In this document: piece by piece, positions 16,669-24,227 of the stretch
Position numbering within the stretch: position 1 is the first letter of the stretch
How the letters are laid out: each line of letters begins with the position of its first letter
Source of the DNA: CAVYBY01 sp963766935
Lineage (GTDB): Bacteria; Actinomycetota; UBA4738; HRBIN12
Direction: 5' to 3'
NCBI GenBank assembly: GCA_963766935.1
Contig: CAVYBY010000008.1
Location: forward strand, 124,001-188,000
Length of the DNA: 64,000 bases
Made by a program: the position numbers and the translations under genes
The notes under the pieces: model-generated
Told to the model about the DNA's origin: nothing
Database searches by the model: none
The model's input: only the letters and a program-made list of their open reading frames with translations

Positions 16669-18033
16669 ATGCCCGGGGCGCTCGAGACCGATCTGTACGA
16701 GCTGATCATGGCCGCGAGCTATCTGCGCCGCGGGATGCTGGAACCGGCGACGTTCAGCCTGTACGTCCGCAACCTGCCGCCGCAGCGCGGGTTCCTCGTC
16801 GCCGCCGGACTCGAGCCGTGCCTGCGGTTCCTCGAGGCCCTCGCCTTCGAGCCCGAGGACCTCACCTACCTGGAGACGATCGGCTTCGATGCGCGCGCGA
16901 TCGAGGCGTTTGGCGAGCTGCGGTTCGCCGGCGACGTCTGGGCGGTTCCCGAGGGACGCATCGTCTACCGCGACGAGCCGATCCTCGAGGTGACGGCGCC
17001 GTTGCCGGTCGCCCAGCTGGTCGAGACGTTCCTGCTGAACACCATCACGACACAGACGACCATCGCCTCGAAGGCGGCCCGATACGTGCTGGCGGCCGGA
17101 GGCCGGCAGCTCGTCGACTTCGCGATGCGGCGCACGCACGGAATGGACGCGGGCATCGCGGCCGCTCGTGCGAGCGCGATCGTCGGATTCGCCGCCACCT
17201 CCAACGTGGAAGCCGCCCGCAAGCTCGGGCTGGTGCCGGCCGGCACGATGGCGCACTCCTATGTCGAGGCGTTCCCGAGCGAGCGCGACGCGTTTCTCGC
17301 CTTCGCCGAAGACCTTCCCGGCCGCGGGACGCTGACGTTCCTGATCGACACGTACGACACGGCCGCCGGCGTCCGGACGGCGATCGATGTGATCGGCGCT
17401 CGCGGACTCTCCGGGGCGCTCGCGATCCGGATCGACAGCGGCGAGCTCGACCGCGAGTCCCGCGCCGCCCGCGCGGCCCTCGACGAGGCGGGACTCGGCA
17501 ACGTGCGCATCTTCGTCAGCGGCGGGCTCGACGAACACGATATCGACACGCTGGTTCGCGCCGGAGCCCCGGTCGACGCGTTCGGCGTCGGCACGCAGAT
17601 GGGTGTGTCCTACGACGCTCCGTGTCTGGATTCCGCCTACAAACTCGTGCGATACGACCGCAAGCCGGTCATGAAGCTCTCGCCGGGCAAGGAGACCCTG
17701 CCGGGCGGGAAGCAGGTGTTCCGCAGCGAGACCGGCGACACGATTGGACTTCGTGAAGAGAAGCTGGACGGGGAGCCGCTCCTCGTCCCCGTGATGCTCG
17801 GGGGACGACGGACCCATCCCACCGGCGGCATCGAGCAGGCGCGCGAGCGGTTCGAGCGCGACCTCGCGGCGGTCCCGGAGGCGGCACGGCGACTCGAACA
17901 CCCCGAGACGCGGGTCGCGGCGCTCAGCAAGCGGCTTCGGCGGGAGACCGAGGAGACACGCGCGGCCGCCTACCGCGCGGCCGGTCTCACGCCGTCGGCA
18001 ACCAGTCCGGGCGCGTCGACTCGTACGCCGTGA
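16669..18033 (+). CDS. pncB: Nicotinate phosphoribosyltransferase
   Basis: 454 residues. It converts nicotinate and PRPP to nicotinate mononucleotide in NAD salvage. Family blocks are ETDLYELIMAASYL, the nicotinate-site RRTHGMDA, the phosphate-binding GTMAHSYVEAF and IRIDSGEL, and the C-terminal barrel GVGTQMGVSYDAP. The C-terminal 15 or so residues (SATSPGASTRTP) lie in a 47-base tail-to-tail overlap with leuD, so one of the two ends may be slightly off. Confidence 0.93.
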   Translation: MPGALETDLYELIMAASYLRRGMLEPATFSLYVRNLPPQRGFLVAAGLEPCLRFLEALAFEPEDLTYLETIGFDARAIEAFGELRFAGDVWAVPEGRIVYRDEPILEVTAPLPVAQLVETFLLNTITTQTTIASKAARYVLAAGGRQLVDFAMRRTHGMDAGIAAARASAIVGFAATSNVEAARKLGLVPAGTMAHSYVEAFPSERDAFLAFAEDLPGRGTLTFLIDTYDTAAGVRTAIDVIGARGLSGALAIRIDSGELDRESRAARAALDEAGLGNVRIFVSGGLDEHDIDTLVRAGAPVDAFGVGTQMGVSYDAPCLDSAYKLVRYDRKPVMKLSPGKETLPGGKQVFRSETGDTIGLREEKLDGEPLLVPVMLGGRRTHPTGGIEQARERFERDLAAVPEAARRLEHPETRVAALSKRLRRETEETRAAAYRAAGLTPSATSPGASTRTP

Positions 18034-18571
18034 TCGCTTCCTGCAGGCGCAGGGTGAGGCCGATGTCGTCGAGCCCCTCCATCAGCCGCCACCGCGTGTA
18101 GTCCTCCATCGGAAACGACTCGGTCACGACCGGAGCCGTCACGGTCCGCGCGTCCAGGTCGACGGTGATCTCGGTGGCCGGATCGTCGATCACCGCGTCC
18201 ATCAGCATGCGGACCGACTCGAGCGGGAGCTCCACCGGCAGGATTCCGATCTTCGTGCAGTTGTTGCGGAAGATGTCGCCGAAGCTCGGGGCGATGACGG
18301 CGCGGAACCCGTAGTCCTCGATCGCCCACACCGCGTGCTCGCGGCTCGAGCCCGTTCCGAAGTTGGACCCGGCGAGCAGGATCGTCGCGCCGGCGTAGCG
18401 CGGGTCGTTGAGAACGAACGACGGGTCCTTTCGCCAGGCGTCGAAGAGGTACCGGCCGTATCCGGTGCGCTCGATCCGCTTGAGGTACTCCGCCGGGATG
18501 ATCTGGTCGGTGTCGACGTCGGAACGATCGAGCGGGACCGCGCGGCCGGTGTGGTTGACGAGCGGCTCCAT
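17987..18571 (-). CDS. leuD: 3-isopropylmalate dehydratase small subunit
   Basis: 194 residues. It pairs with LeuC to isomerise 2- and 3-isopropylmalate in leucine synthesis. The swivelling-domain motifs are clear: VDTDQIIPAEYLK, AGSNFGTGSSREHAVWA and FRNNCTKIGILPVEL. The start is 2 bases after the leuC stop, so the two are co-translated. Confidence 0.95.
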   Translation of the reverse strand: MEPLVNHTGRAVPLDRSDVDTDQIIPAEYLKRIERTGYGRYLFDAWRKDPSFVLNDPRYAGATILLAGSNFGTGSSREHAVWAIEDYGFRAVIAPSFGDIFRNNCTKIGILPVELPLESVRMLMDAVIDDPATEITVDLDARTVTAPVVTESFPMEDYTRWRLMEGLDDIGLTLRLQEAITAYESTRPDWLPTA

Positions 18572-18573
18572 GG

Positions 18574-20025
18574 TCAGACCTCCGCCACCGCGAGCTCGTC
18601 GGGCGAGCCGAACCGTCCGAGCACGGCCGTTGCGGCCGCGACCGCCGGGCTGACCAGATGGGTCCGGCCGCCCTTGCCCTGGCGGCCCTCGAAGTTCCGG
18701 TTCGACGTCGAGGCGCTACGGTCGCCGGGGCCCAGGATGTCGGGGTTCATCCCCAGGCACATCGAGCATCCCGCGCCGCGCCAGTCGAAACCGGCATCGG
18801 AGAAGACCCGGTCGAGACCCTCGCGCTCGGCCTGCGCCTTCACCGCCAGCGATCCGGGCACGACCATGGCACGGATGCCGCTTGCCACCGCACGGCCGCG
18901 AACCACGTCGGCCGCGACACGCAGATCTTCGATGCGGGAGTTCGTGCAGGAGCCGATGAAGATCGTGTCCGGGCGGATCTCGCGGATCGGCGTGCCGGGC
19001 TCGAGCGCCATGTAGGTGAGCGCGCGCTCGGCCGACTCGCGGCGGCCCGCATCGTCGAAGGAGGCGGGGTCCGGGACCGACCCGTCGATCGTCACGGACT
19101 GCGCCGGGTTCGTTCCCCAGCTGACGTAGGGCTTGAGCGCGGCGGCGTCGATCGTGACCTCGTCGTCGAAGACCGCGCCCTCATCGGTCGGGAGCGCGCG
19201 CCAGGCATCGAGCGCGGCCTCCCACGCGGCCCCGGTCGGCGCGTGCGGCCGTCCCTCGACGTAGGCGAACGTCGTGTCGTCGGGCGCGACCATGCCCGCC
19301 TTGGCTCCGGCCTCGATCGACATGTTGCAGACGGTCAGCCGTCCCTCCACCGAGAGCGCCCGGATCGCCGATCCCCGGTACTCGAGGATCTTGCCGGCCC
19401 CACCCGAGGTGCCGATCCGGTTGATGATCGCGAGGATCACGTCCTTGGCGGAGCAACCGTGCGGCAGCTCGCCGTCGACGGTGATGGCCATCGTGCCCGG
19501 ACGCTCCTGTGGCAGGGTCTGCGTGGCAAGCACGTGCTCGACCTCAGACGTGCCGATGCCGAACGCGAGCGCACCCAGCGCGCCGTGGGTCGAGGTATGC
19601 GAGTCGCCGCAGACGATCACCATCCCCGGCTGCGTGTAGCCCATCTCCGGGCCGATGACATGCACGATCCCCTGCCCGGGAGCCCCCCACGGATACAGGG
19701 TGATGCCGAACTCGGCGGTGTTGTCGGCAAGAGCCTTCATCTGCCGCGCGCTGATGGGATCGGTGACGGGGCCGTCGGCGGTCGGCACGTTGTGATCCAT
19801 CGTCGCAACGGTCAGCTCCGGCCGGCGCACCTTTCGGCCGTGCATGCGCAAGCTCTCGAACGCCTGGGCGCTCGTGACCTCGTGGACCAGGTGCAGGTCG
19901 ACGTAGAGCAGGTCGGGTTCGCCCTCGGCGCTGCGCACGACGTGGCGTTCCCAGATCTTCTCGGCGAGCGTCTTCGGTGCCGTGGTGACCTCCGAGCGAT
20001 CGAGGTGGCTTTCGAGGTGTTCCAC
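18574..20025 (-). CDS. leuC: 3-isopropylmalate dehydratase large subunit
   Basis: About 483 residues from a GTG at 20025. It is the aconitase-family subunit holding the [4Fe-4S] cluster. The cluster cysteines are in IGSCTNSR and GAGCSMCLGMNPD. Substrate-site blocks include DHNVPT, GDSHTSTHGALGALAFGIGTSEVEHVLATQ in two steps, and SNRNFEGRQG. It is read into leuD. The start lies inside an inverted repeat that probably binds the divergent IclR regulator. A TAGACT box at 20067-20062 could be its -10. Confidence 0.95.
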   Translation of the reverse strand: MEHLESHLDRSEVTTAPKTLAEKIWERHVVRSAEGEPDLLYVDLHLVHEVTSAQAFESLRMHGRKVRRPELTVATMDHNVPTADGPVTDPISARQMKALADNTAEFGITLYPWGAPGQGIVHVIGPEMGYTQPGMVIVCGDSHTSTHGALGALAFGIGTSEVEHVLATQTLPQERPGTMAITVDGELPHGCSAKDVILAIINRIGTSGGAGKILEYRGSAIRALSVEGRLTVCNMSIEAGAKAGMVAPDDTTFAYVEGRPHAPTGAAWEAALDAWRALPTDEGAVFDDEVTIDAAALKPYVSWGTNPAQSVTIDGSVPDPASFDDAGRRESAERALTYMALEPGTPIREIRPDTIFIGSCTNSRIEDLRVAADVVRGRAVASGIRAMVVPGSLAVKAQAEREGLDRVFSDAGFDWRGAGCSMCLGMNPDILGPGDRSASTSNRNFEGRQGKGGRTHLVSPAVAAATAVLGRFGSPDELAVAEV

Positions 20026-20055
20026 TATCTGGAACCGTGTACCATATGTCGGAAC
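20019..20055. promoter_or_regulatory. leuC-regulator intergenic operator candidate
   Basis: GTTCCA-CTATC-TGGAAC (20019-20035) is a perfect 6-5-6 inverted repeat. A third GGAAC half-site follows at 20051-20055. The cluster lies between the divergent starts of leuC (20025) and the IclR gene (20056), so binding here could control both. In actinobacteria, IclR proteins of the NdgR/LtbR type regulate leuCD from this position. The exact site is an inference. Confidence 0.55.
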
Positions 20056-20835
20056 ATGCCGAGTCTAGCACGACCGCCCGCGCGGGTTGGGGTCCTCGAT
20101 CGCACGATGGCGATCCTCTCGGCCGTCGAGGACGGCGCCCGCTCCTTCACCGACATCCAGCGGGCGACCGGCCTCACGAGGCCGACCGCCCACCGGTTGA
20201 TCCGGGCCATGACGGAGCACGGACTCCTGATGCAGGCCGGCGGTTTCGGCTACCGGCTCGGGCCCCGGCTGCTCGGACTTGCCAGCCGCGCGATGCGCGA
20301 GCTCCCTCTGAGAGACGTCGGCCACCCGATCCTCGAGCGGCTGGCCCGTTCTACCGGCGAGAGCGCTCAGCTCTACATCCGCGACGCGGACTCACGCGTG
20401 TGCATCGACAACGTGGAGTCCTCGAGCGAGCTCCGCACGATCGTCGAGGTCGGAGCGGAGCTGCCGATCGCCGCCGGGTCGGCGGGAAAGGTCTTCATGG
20501 CCTGGATGCCGGAGCCGGGCCGCTCGCGCCTGATCGCGCGCGCGAAGAAGATCACCGAGAAGACGCCGATCGGCAAGCAGCTCGACCAGCAGGTCGCGAC
20601 CGCCAAGCGCCTGGGGTATGCGACGAGCGCCGGTGAGCGCCAGGCCGGTGTCGGATCGGTGAGCGCACCGGTCATGGCCTCGTTCGGCGCGGTCAGGGCG
20701 GTCGTATCGATCTCAGGCCCGGAGAGCCGGATCGGACGCCTCTCGGCGAGACGCTATGCGCCCGCGGTCATGGCCGCGGCCCGCGAGCTGGAGGCCGCGA
20801 CCGGCGGCGCCTCCCAGACTCAGAAGCCGAAGTAG
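20056..20835 (+). CDS. IclR-family regulator, likely of leuCD (NdgR/LtbR type)
   Basis: 259 residues. The N-terminal winged helix contains LDRTMAILSAVEDG and TGLTRPTAHRLIRAMTEHGLL. The C-terminal effector domain has the IclR blocks ESAQLYIRD, LPIAAGSAGKVFMAW and ERQAGVGSVSAPV. The ATG at 20056 starts the conserved region (MPSLARPPARVGVLDRT). It is transcribed away from leuC with 30 bases between starts, the arrangement known for leucine-responsive IclR regulators in actinobacteria. The 3' end overlaps a convergent gene by 16 bases. Confidence 0.9.
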   Translation: MPSLARPPARVGVLDRTMAILSAVEDGARSFTDIQRATGLTRPTAHRLIRAMTEHGLLMQAGGFGYRLGPRLLGLASRAMRELPLRDVGHPILERLARSTGESAQLYIRDADSRVCIDNVESSSELRTIVEVGAELPIAAGSAGKVFMAWMPEPGRSRLIARAKKITEKTPIGKQLDQQVATAKRLGYATSAGERQAGVGSVSAPVMASFGAVRAVVSISGPESRIGRLSARRYAPAVMAAARELEAATGGASQTQKPK

Positions 20836-21281
20836 CTCCCACGATCCGGCGCCCGGTCGCCGGTGACGGTCTTGACGACGAATCGCACCTGCTTGTCGAT
20901 ATGGAGCCACTTCATCGGAATGCGGCACAGCACGTCTCGCGGCAGGCGGCCCCTGGGGGCCCGGCCCACGAAGCTGTGGTCCCCAATGGGAAGCGTCGAC
21001 ACTTCGCACGTCTGCATCCTGAGCAGGAAGTCGACCGCCGGGGAACCGTTGGTATCGAGCCAGACCCTGACCCGTTGAGGAGGCACGAATCCTCCCCAGA
21101 ACCCGACGCGGATGAGCACCACGTTCTCTCCCACGTGCGTGATGACCCGCCGAATGTCCAGACTCCGGACGTTCTTCTCGTTGGCATCGCCCCGGACCGT
21201 CATGCCGGAGGTGCTCTGCGCGGGACCGGCCAGCATGGTCACCACGCACACCATGGAAACGAACATCACCGTTCGCCGCAT
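20820..21281 (-). CDS. Secreted protein of unknown function (paralog 1)
   Basis: 153 residues. The signal peptide (MRRTVMFVSMVCVVTMLAGP, cleavage after the AQS region) is followed by GMTVRGDANEKNVRSLDIRR and a beta-rich body (VVLIRVGFWGGF, RVRVWLDTNG, VRFVVKTVTGD). Two conserved cysteines (QTCEVSTL and VLCRIPM) could be bridged. The repeating 'LDTNGSPAVDFLL' and 'DKQVRFVVK' pattern resembles extracellular beta-sandwich proteins, but I cannot name the family. A paralog lies 34 bases upstream. Confidence 0.75.
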   Translation of the reverse strand: MRRTVMFVSMVCVVTMLAGPAQSTSGMTVRGDANEKNVRSLDIRRVITHVGENVVLIRVGFWGGFVPPQRVRVWLDTNGSPAVDFLLRMQTCEVSTLPIGDHSFVGRAPRGRLPRDVLCRIPMKWLHIDKQVRFVVKTVTGDRAPDRGSYFGF

Positions 21282-21315
21282 CGGTCGCCCCTTTCGCCCT
21301 GGCGCGGATGGTCGA

Positions 21316-21829
21316 TCAAAGACCGAAGTAGTCCCCTCGGTCCGGGGCCCGGTCGTGGAACCGGAAGTGCCCACGGCCTTCACCACGAACCGAACCGGCT
21401 TGTCGATCGTCAACCAGCGGTGGGGACCCGGCAGAGGGTGTCCCGGGGGCCCGGGTGCCGCGCGGCTACCCTGCCGATGATCGAAAAGCCATCCGCCGGC
21501 TCGACCAGGCAACAGCGGGCTGGAACCGAACGATCTCGATCAGATAGTCGAAGTCGGACGTGCCCGTGGTGTCGAGATTGATCGTCACCTCCAGCCGCTG
21601 GTCCTGAAGCCTCCCGCCCGCCAGATCCCGATCCGAAAAAGAATCTCGTCCGTCCCCAGGTGCGTCATGACCCTGCGGATGTCGAGCTTCAGGACGTTCT
21701 TCTCGTTGGGATCGGAGCGGACCGTGAGTCCCGAGGCCGTTCTGGTGGACCCGAGTCCGCGAAGACCGGCCCGGCGACCATGCCCACAATCGTCGCCACC
21801 GACACCAACACTGCTATGGCTCTCCGCAT
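21316..21829 (-). pseudogene. Secreted protein of unknown function (paralog 2, frameshifted)
   Basis: The start MRRAIAVLVSVATIVGMVAG is a signal peptide like that of the next gene. The conserved blocks then appear in changing frames: SDPNEKNVLKLDIRRVMTHL, ILFRIGIWRAGGF, LEVTINLDTTGTSDFDYLIE, TIDKPVRFVVKAVG and the ending DRGDYFGL (paralog 1 ends DRGSYFGF). At least four indels are needed. Protein-level conservation suggests the gene was, or is, functional and that the indels are recent or artefactual. Confidence 0.65.
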
Positions 21830-21879
21830 CGACCGCCCTCCCCAAGCGTCGCGTTGCGTTCGCGGGCGCTGGCTGTGTT

Positions 21880-22852
21880 CTACCAGGCGTAGGCTTCGGG
21901 CGCAGCGACCGCCGGGCCCGGGGAAGATCTCGTCGAGACGGCTCAGCACGTCCGCGTCCAACTCGATTCGCAGGGCGCGGAGCGAGCCCTCCAGCTGCCG
22001 CTCGGTGCGTGGCCCGACGATCGGCGCCGTGACACCCTTCTGATGCAGCAGCCAGGCAAGGGCGACATGCGCCGGGCGTTCGCCGAGCTCGGCGCAGAGC
22101 GCCTCCCACTTCTCGAGCTTCGCGCGGTGCGCTTCGATCTCGCCCCGCAAGTACGTCTCGCCGCGGCGTCCCTCGGTGACCTTCGAGAGCGCGCCTGCGA
22201 GCAACCCGCCCGACAGCGGTGAGTACGCGATGAATCCCATCCCGTATTCGCGCACGGCCGGCAACACCTCGAGCTCGACGGTGCGCTGGTCGAGGTTGTA
22301 GATCGACTGCTCGACCGCCAGGCCGAGCGAGTGCCGCCAGCTGGCGAGCTCGTTGGCGCGGGCGATATGCCAGCCGGCGAAGTTCGACGAGCCGACGTAG
22401 ATGACCTTGCCCTCCTGGACGAGCTGTTCCATCGCCTGCCAGATCTCGTCCCACCAGGCGTCGCGGTCGATGTGGTGCATCTGATACAGGTCGATGTGGT
22501 CGGTGCGGAGGCGGCGAAGCGAAGCCTCGCACTGCTTGCGGATCGAGAGCGCGGACAGCCGCGACTCGTTCGGCCAGTCGCCCATCGTGCCGTAGACCTT
22601 GGTCGCGAGGACGACCTTCTCGCGCCGTCCGCCGCCCTTGGCGAACCACCGGCCGATGATCTCCTCGGTCGCGCCTGCGCCCAGATGCCGCCCGAAGACA
22701 TTCGCGGTGTCGAACATGTTGATGCCGTTCGCGAGCGCGATGTCCATGATCCGGTGCGAGTCGGGCTCGGACGTGTGCGGTCCGAAATTCATCGTCCCGA
22801 GGCAGAGCCGGCTGACGACGAGGCCGAGCCGTCCGACATGCGTGTATTCCAT
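21880..22852 (-). CDS. Aldo/keto reductase, frameshifted near the C-terminus
   Basis: About 323 residues of an AKR barrel: RLCLGTMNFG, MFDTANVFGRHLG, KVVLATKVYG (Lys), LYQMHHIDRDAWWDE (His), VGSSNFAGWHIARA and VGPRTERQLEGSL. The position that normally holds the catalytic Tyr reads Phe (DTANVFG), while Asp, Lys and His are in place. One indel near 21912 is needed to reach the usual ending APEAYAW at 21880. A TAGACT box 8 bases before the ATG supports the start. The physiological substrate is unknown. Confidence 0.88.
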
Positions 22853-22860
22853 CGGCAACG

Positions 22861-22866
22861 AGTCTA
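22861..22866 (-). promoter_or_regulatory. -10 box of the aldo/keto reductase gene
   Basis: TAGACT (22866-22861) lies 8 bases upstream of the ATG at 22852 and overlaps the stop of the MFS gene, giving the reductase its own leaderless promoter. Confidence 0.45.
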
Positions 22867-24156
22867 CCCAGCCAGGGCAGCCTCTTCGGCCGCCGCGAGG
22901 GAGCCGTCCTGCTCGGGGCCGAGCGCGCCGGGGACGAGCATGAACGCGAGCGTGATCGCGCACCCCAGCAGGCCGGCGACGATCAGGGTGGAGTCGGCGC
23001 CGAAGGCACTCGCGGCCGGACCGACGATCGCGAACGACAGCGGGACGCCGGCGGTCGAGATCATCCAGTCGAGGCTGCTCACACGGCCGAGCAGCCGGTC
23101 CGGGACGAGTCGCTGCATCGCCGTGTACCAGATGATGATCAGGACCGTGATCGAACCCTCGCTGATCCCGGCGACGATCATCGCGTGCCAGACATGGGTG
23201 ACGATCCCCATCCCGGCCGTCGCCAGCATCCCGAGGGCCCATGCCAGATACAGGATCGTCAGCGCCCGCCGGGGCAGCTTCGCCCGCTGACCCATGAAGA
23301 GCGCGGCGGCCACCGACGCGAGCCCTCCCGCGCCGAAGACGAGCCCGAGATCCCACGCGGAACCGTGGAGGTCGTTCTTCACGATGTAGGGGACGAGCGT
23401 CTCCCAGGGTCCCCACACGCAGAGCAGGCTGACGAGCGCTCCCAGCAGCCCCACGAGGATCCACCGGTTCGCCCGCACGTACCGCAGCCCCTCGACGGCT
23501 TCGTGCCAGGCGGACGTCTGCTCCTCGTTCCCCCCGGCTCGGTGCCGGGTCCGCATCGAAAGGATCATCGCGGCCGAGAACCCAAAGCTGACCGCGTCGG
23601 CGACGAACGCCCAGCCGGTTCCCGCCGACGCGATGAGCGCGCTCCCGACCAGCGGTCCGACGAGGGTCATCGCGAACGGCCGCATGAACTGCCCGAGCGA
23701 GTTCGCCTCCACCAGAAGCTCCCCGGTCACGATCGTCGGAATGATCGCGGTGAAAGCCGGGAGGAACAGCGCCTGGCCGACCCCGTAGACGGCGACCAGC
23801 GAGACCAGGATCGGGATCGTGAGGTGGTCCCCGATCGAGAGGATCCCGACGGTCCCGATCGCGACCATCCGGATCAGATCGCCGGCGATCAACACCCGCC
23901 GACGGTCGAGCCGGTCGGACAGGACACCGCTCGAGAGGCCGAAGACGATCTGCGGCAGGCTCCACGCGATCCCGACCAGCGCGAGGGCCGACGGCGAGTT
24001 GCGCAGCTGGTAGACCTGCCACGGAACGGCGATGTAGTAGACGCCGTCGCCCACCATCGAGACGGTGAGTCCGGTCCAGAGCAGCGCGAAGTCCCGGATC
24101 CGGAGCGGCCGAAGCACGCCCACCCGGTCGATGAGAGACAGCGGTTCCTCGCCCAC
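22864..24156 (-). CDS. MFS transporter (drug-efflux type)
   Basis: About 430 residues with 11-12 hydrophobic helices. It begins VGEEPLSLIDRVGVLRPLRI and shows RDFALLWTGLTVSMVGDGVYYIA, the loop 2-3 motif SGVLSDRLDRRRVLI, and VLIIIWYTAMQRLVPDRLLGRVSS. These match the MFS_3/enterobactin-exporter-like group, so export of a small molecule is likely. The GTG at 24156 is preferred because it follows a TATCCT box by 7 bases. The upstream extension is very Arg-rich and not conserved in character. Confidence 0.85.
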   Translation of the reverse strand: MGEEPLSLIDRVGVLRPLRIRDFALLWTGLTVSMVGDGVYYIAVPWQVYQLRNSPSALALVGIAWSLPQIVFGLSSGVLSDRLDRRRVLIAGDLIRMVAIGTVGILSIGDHLTIPILVSLVAVYGVGQALFLPAFTAIIPTIVTGELLVEANSLGQFMRPFAMTLVGPLVGSALIASAGTGWAFVADAVSFGFSAAMILSMRTRHRAGGNEEQTSAWHEAVEGLRYVRANRWILVGLLGALVSLLCVWGPWETLVPYIVKNDLHGSAWDLGLVFGAGGLASVAAALFMGQRAKLPRRALTILYLAWALGMLATAGMGIVTHVWHAMIVAGISEGSITVLIIIWYTAMQRLVPDRLLGRVSSLDWMISTAGVPLSFAIVGPAASAFGADSTLIVAGLLGCAITLAFMLVPGALGPEQDGSLAAAEEAALAG

Positions 24157-24163
24157 GCCCCGC

Positions 24164-24169
24164 AGGATA
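24164..24169 (-). promoter_or_regulatory. -10 box of the MFS transporter gene
   Basis: TATCCT at 24169-24164 is 7 bases upstream of the chosen GTG start, consistent with a leaderless transcript. Confidence 0.4.
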
Positions 24170-24227
24170 CGGAGCTTGGGTAAACGCCGTGGGCTGCCGA
24201 TACACCTACGACGAAGGGGGCTCACGC

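Noticed and set aside
18658..20055. Long open frame on the plus strand opposite leuC
   Set aside because: It is an antisense shadow of leuC caused by GC-rich codon use; only the part after 20056 has a real family match (IclR).
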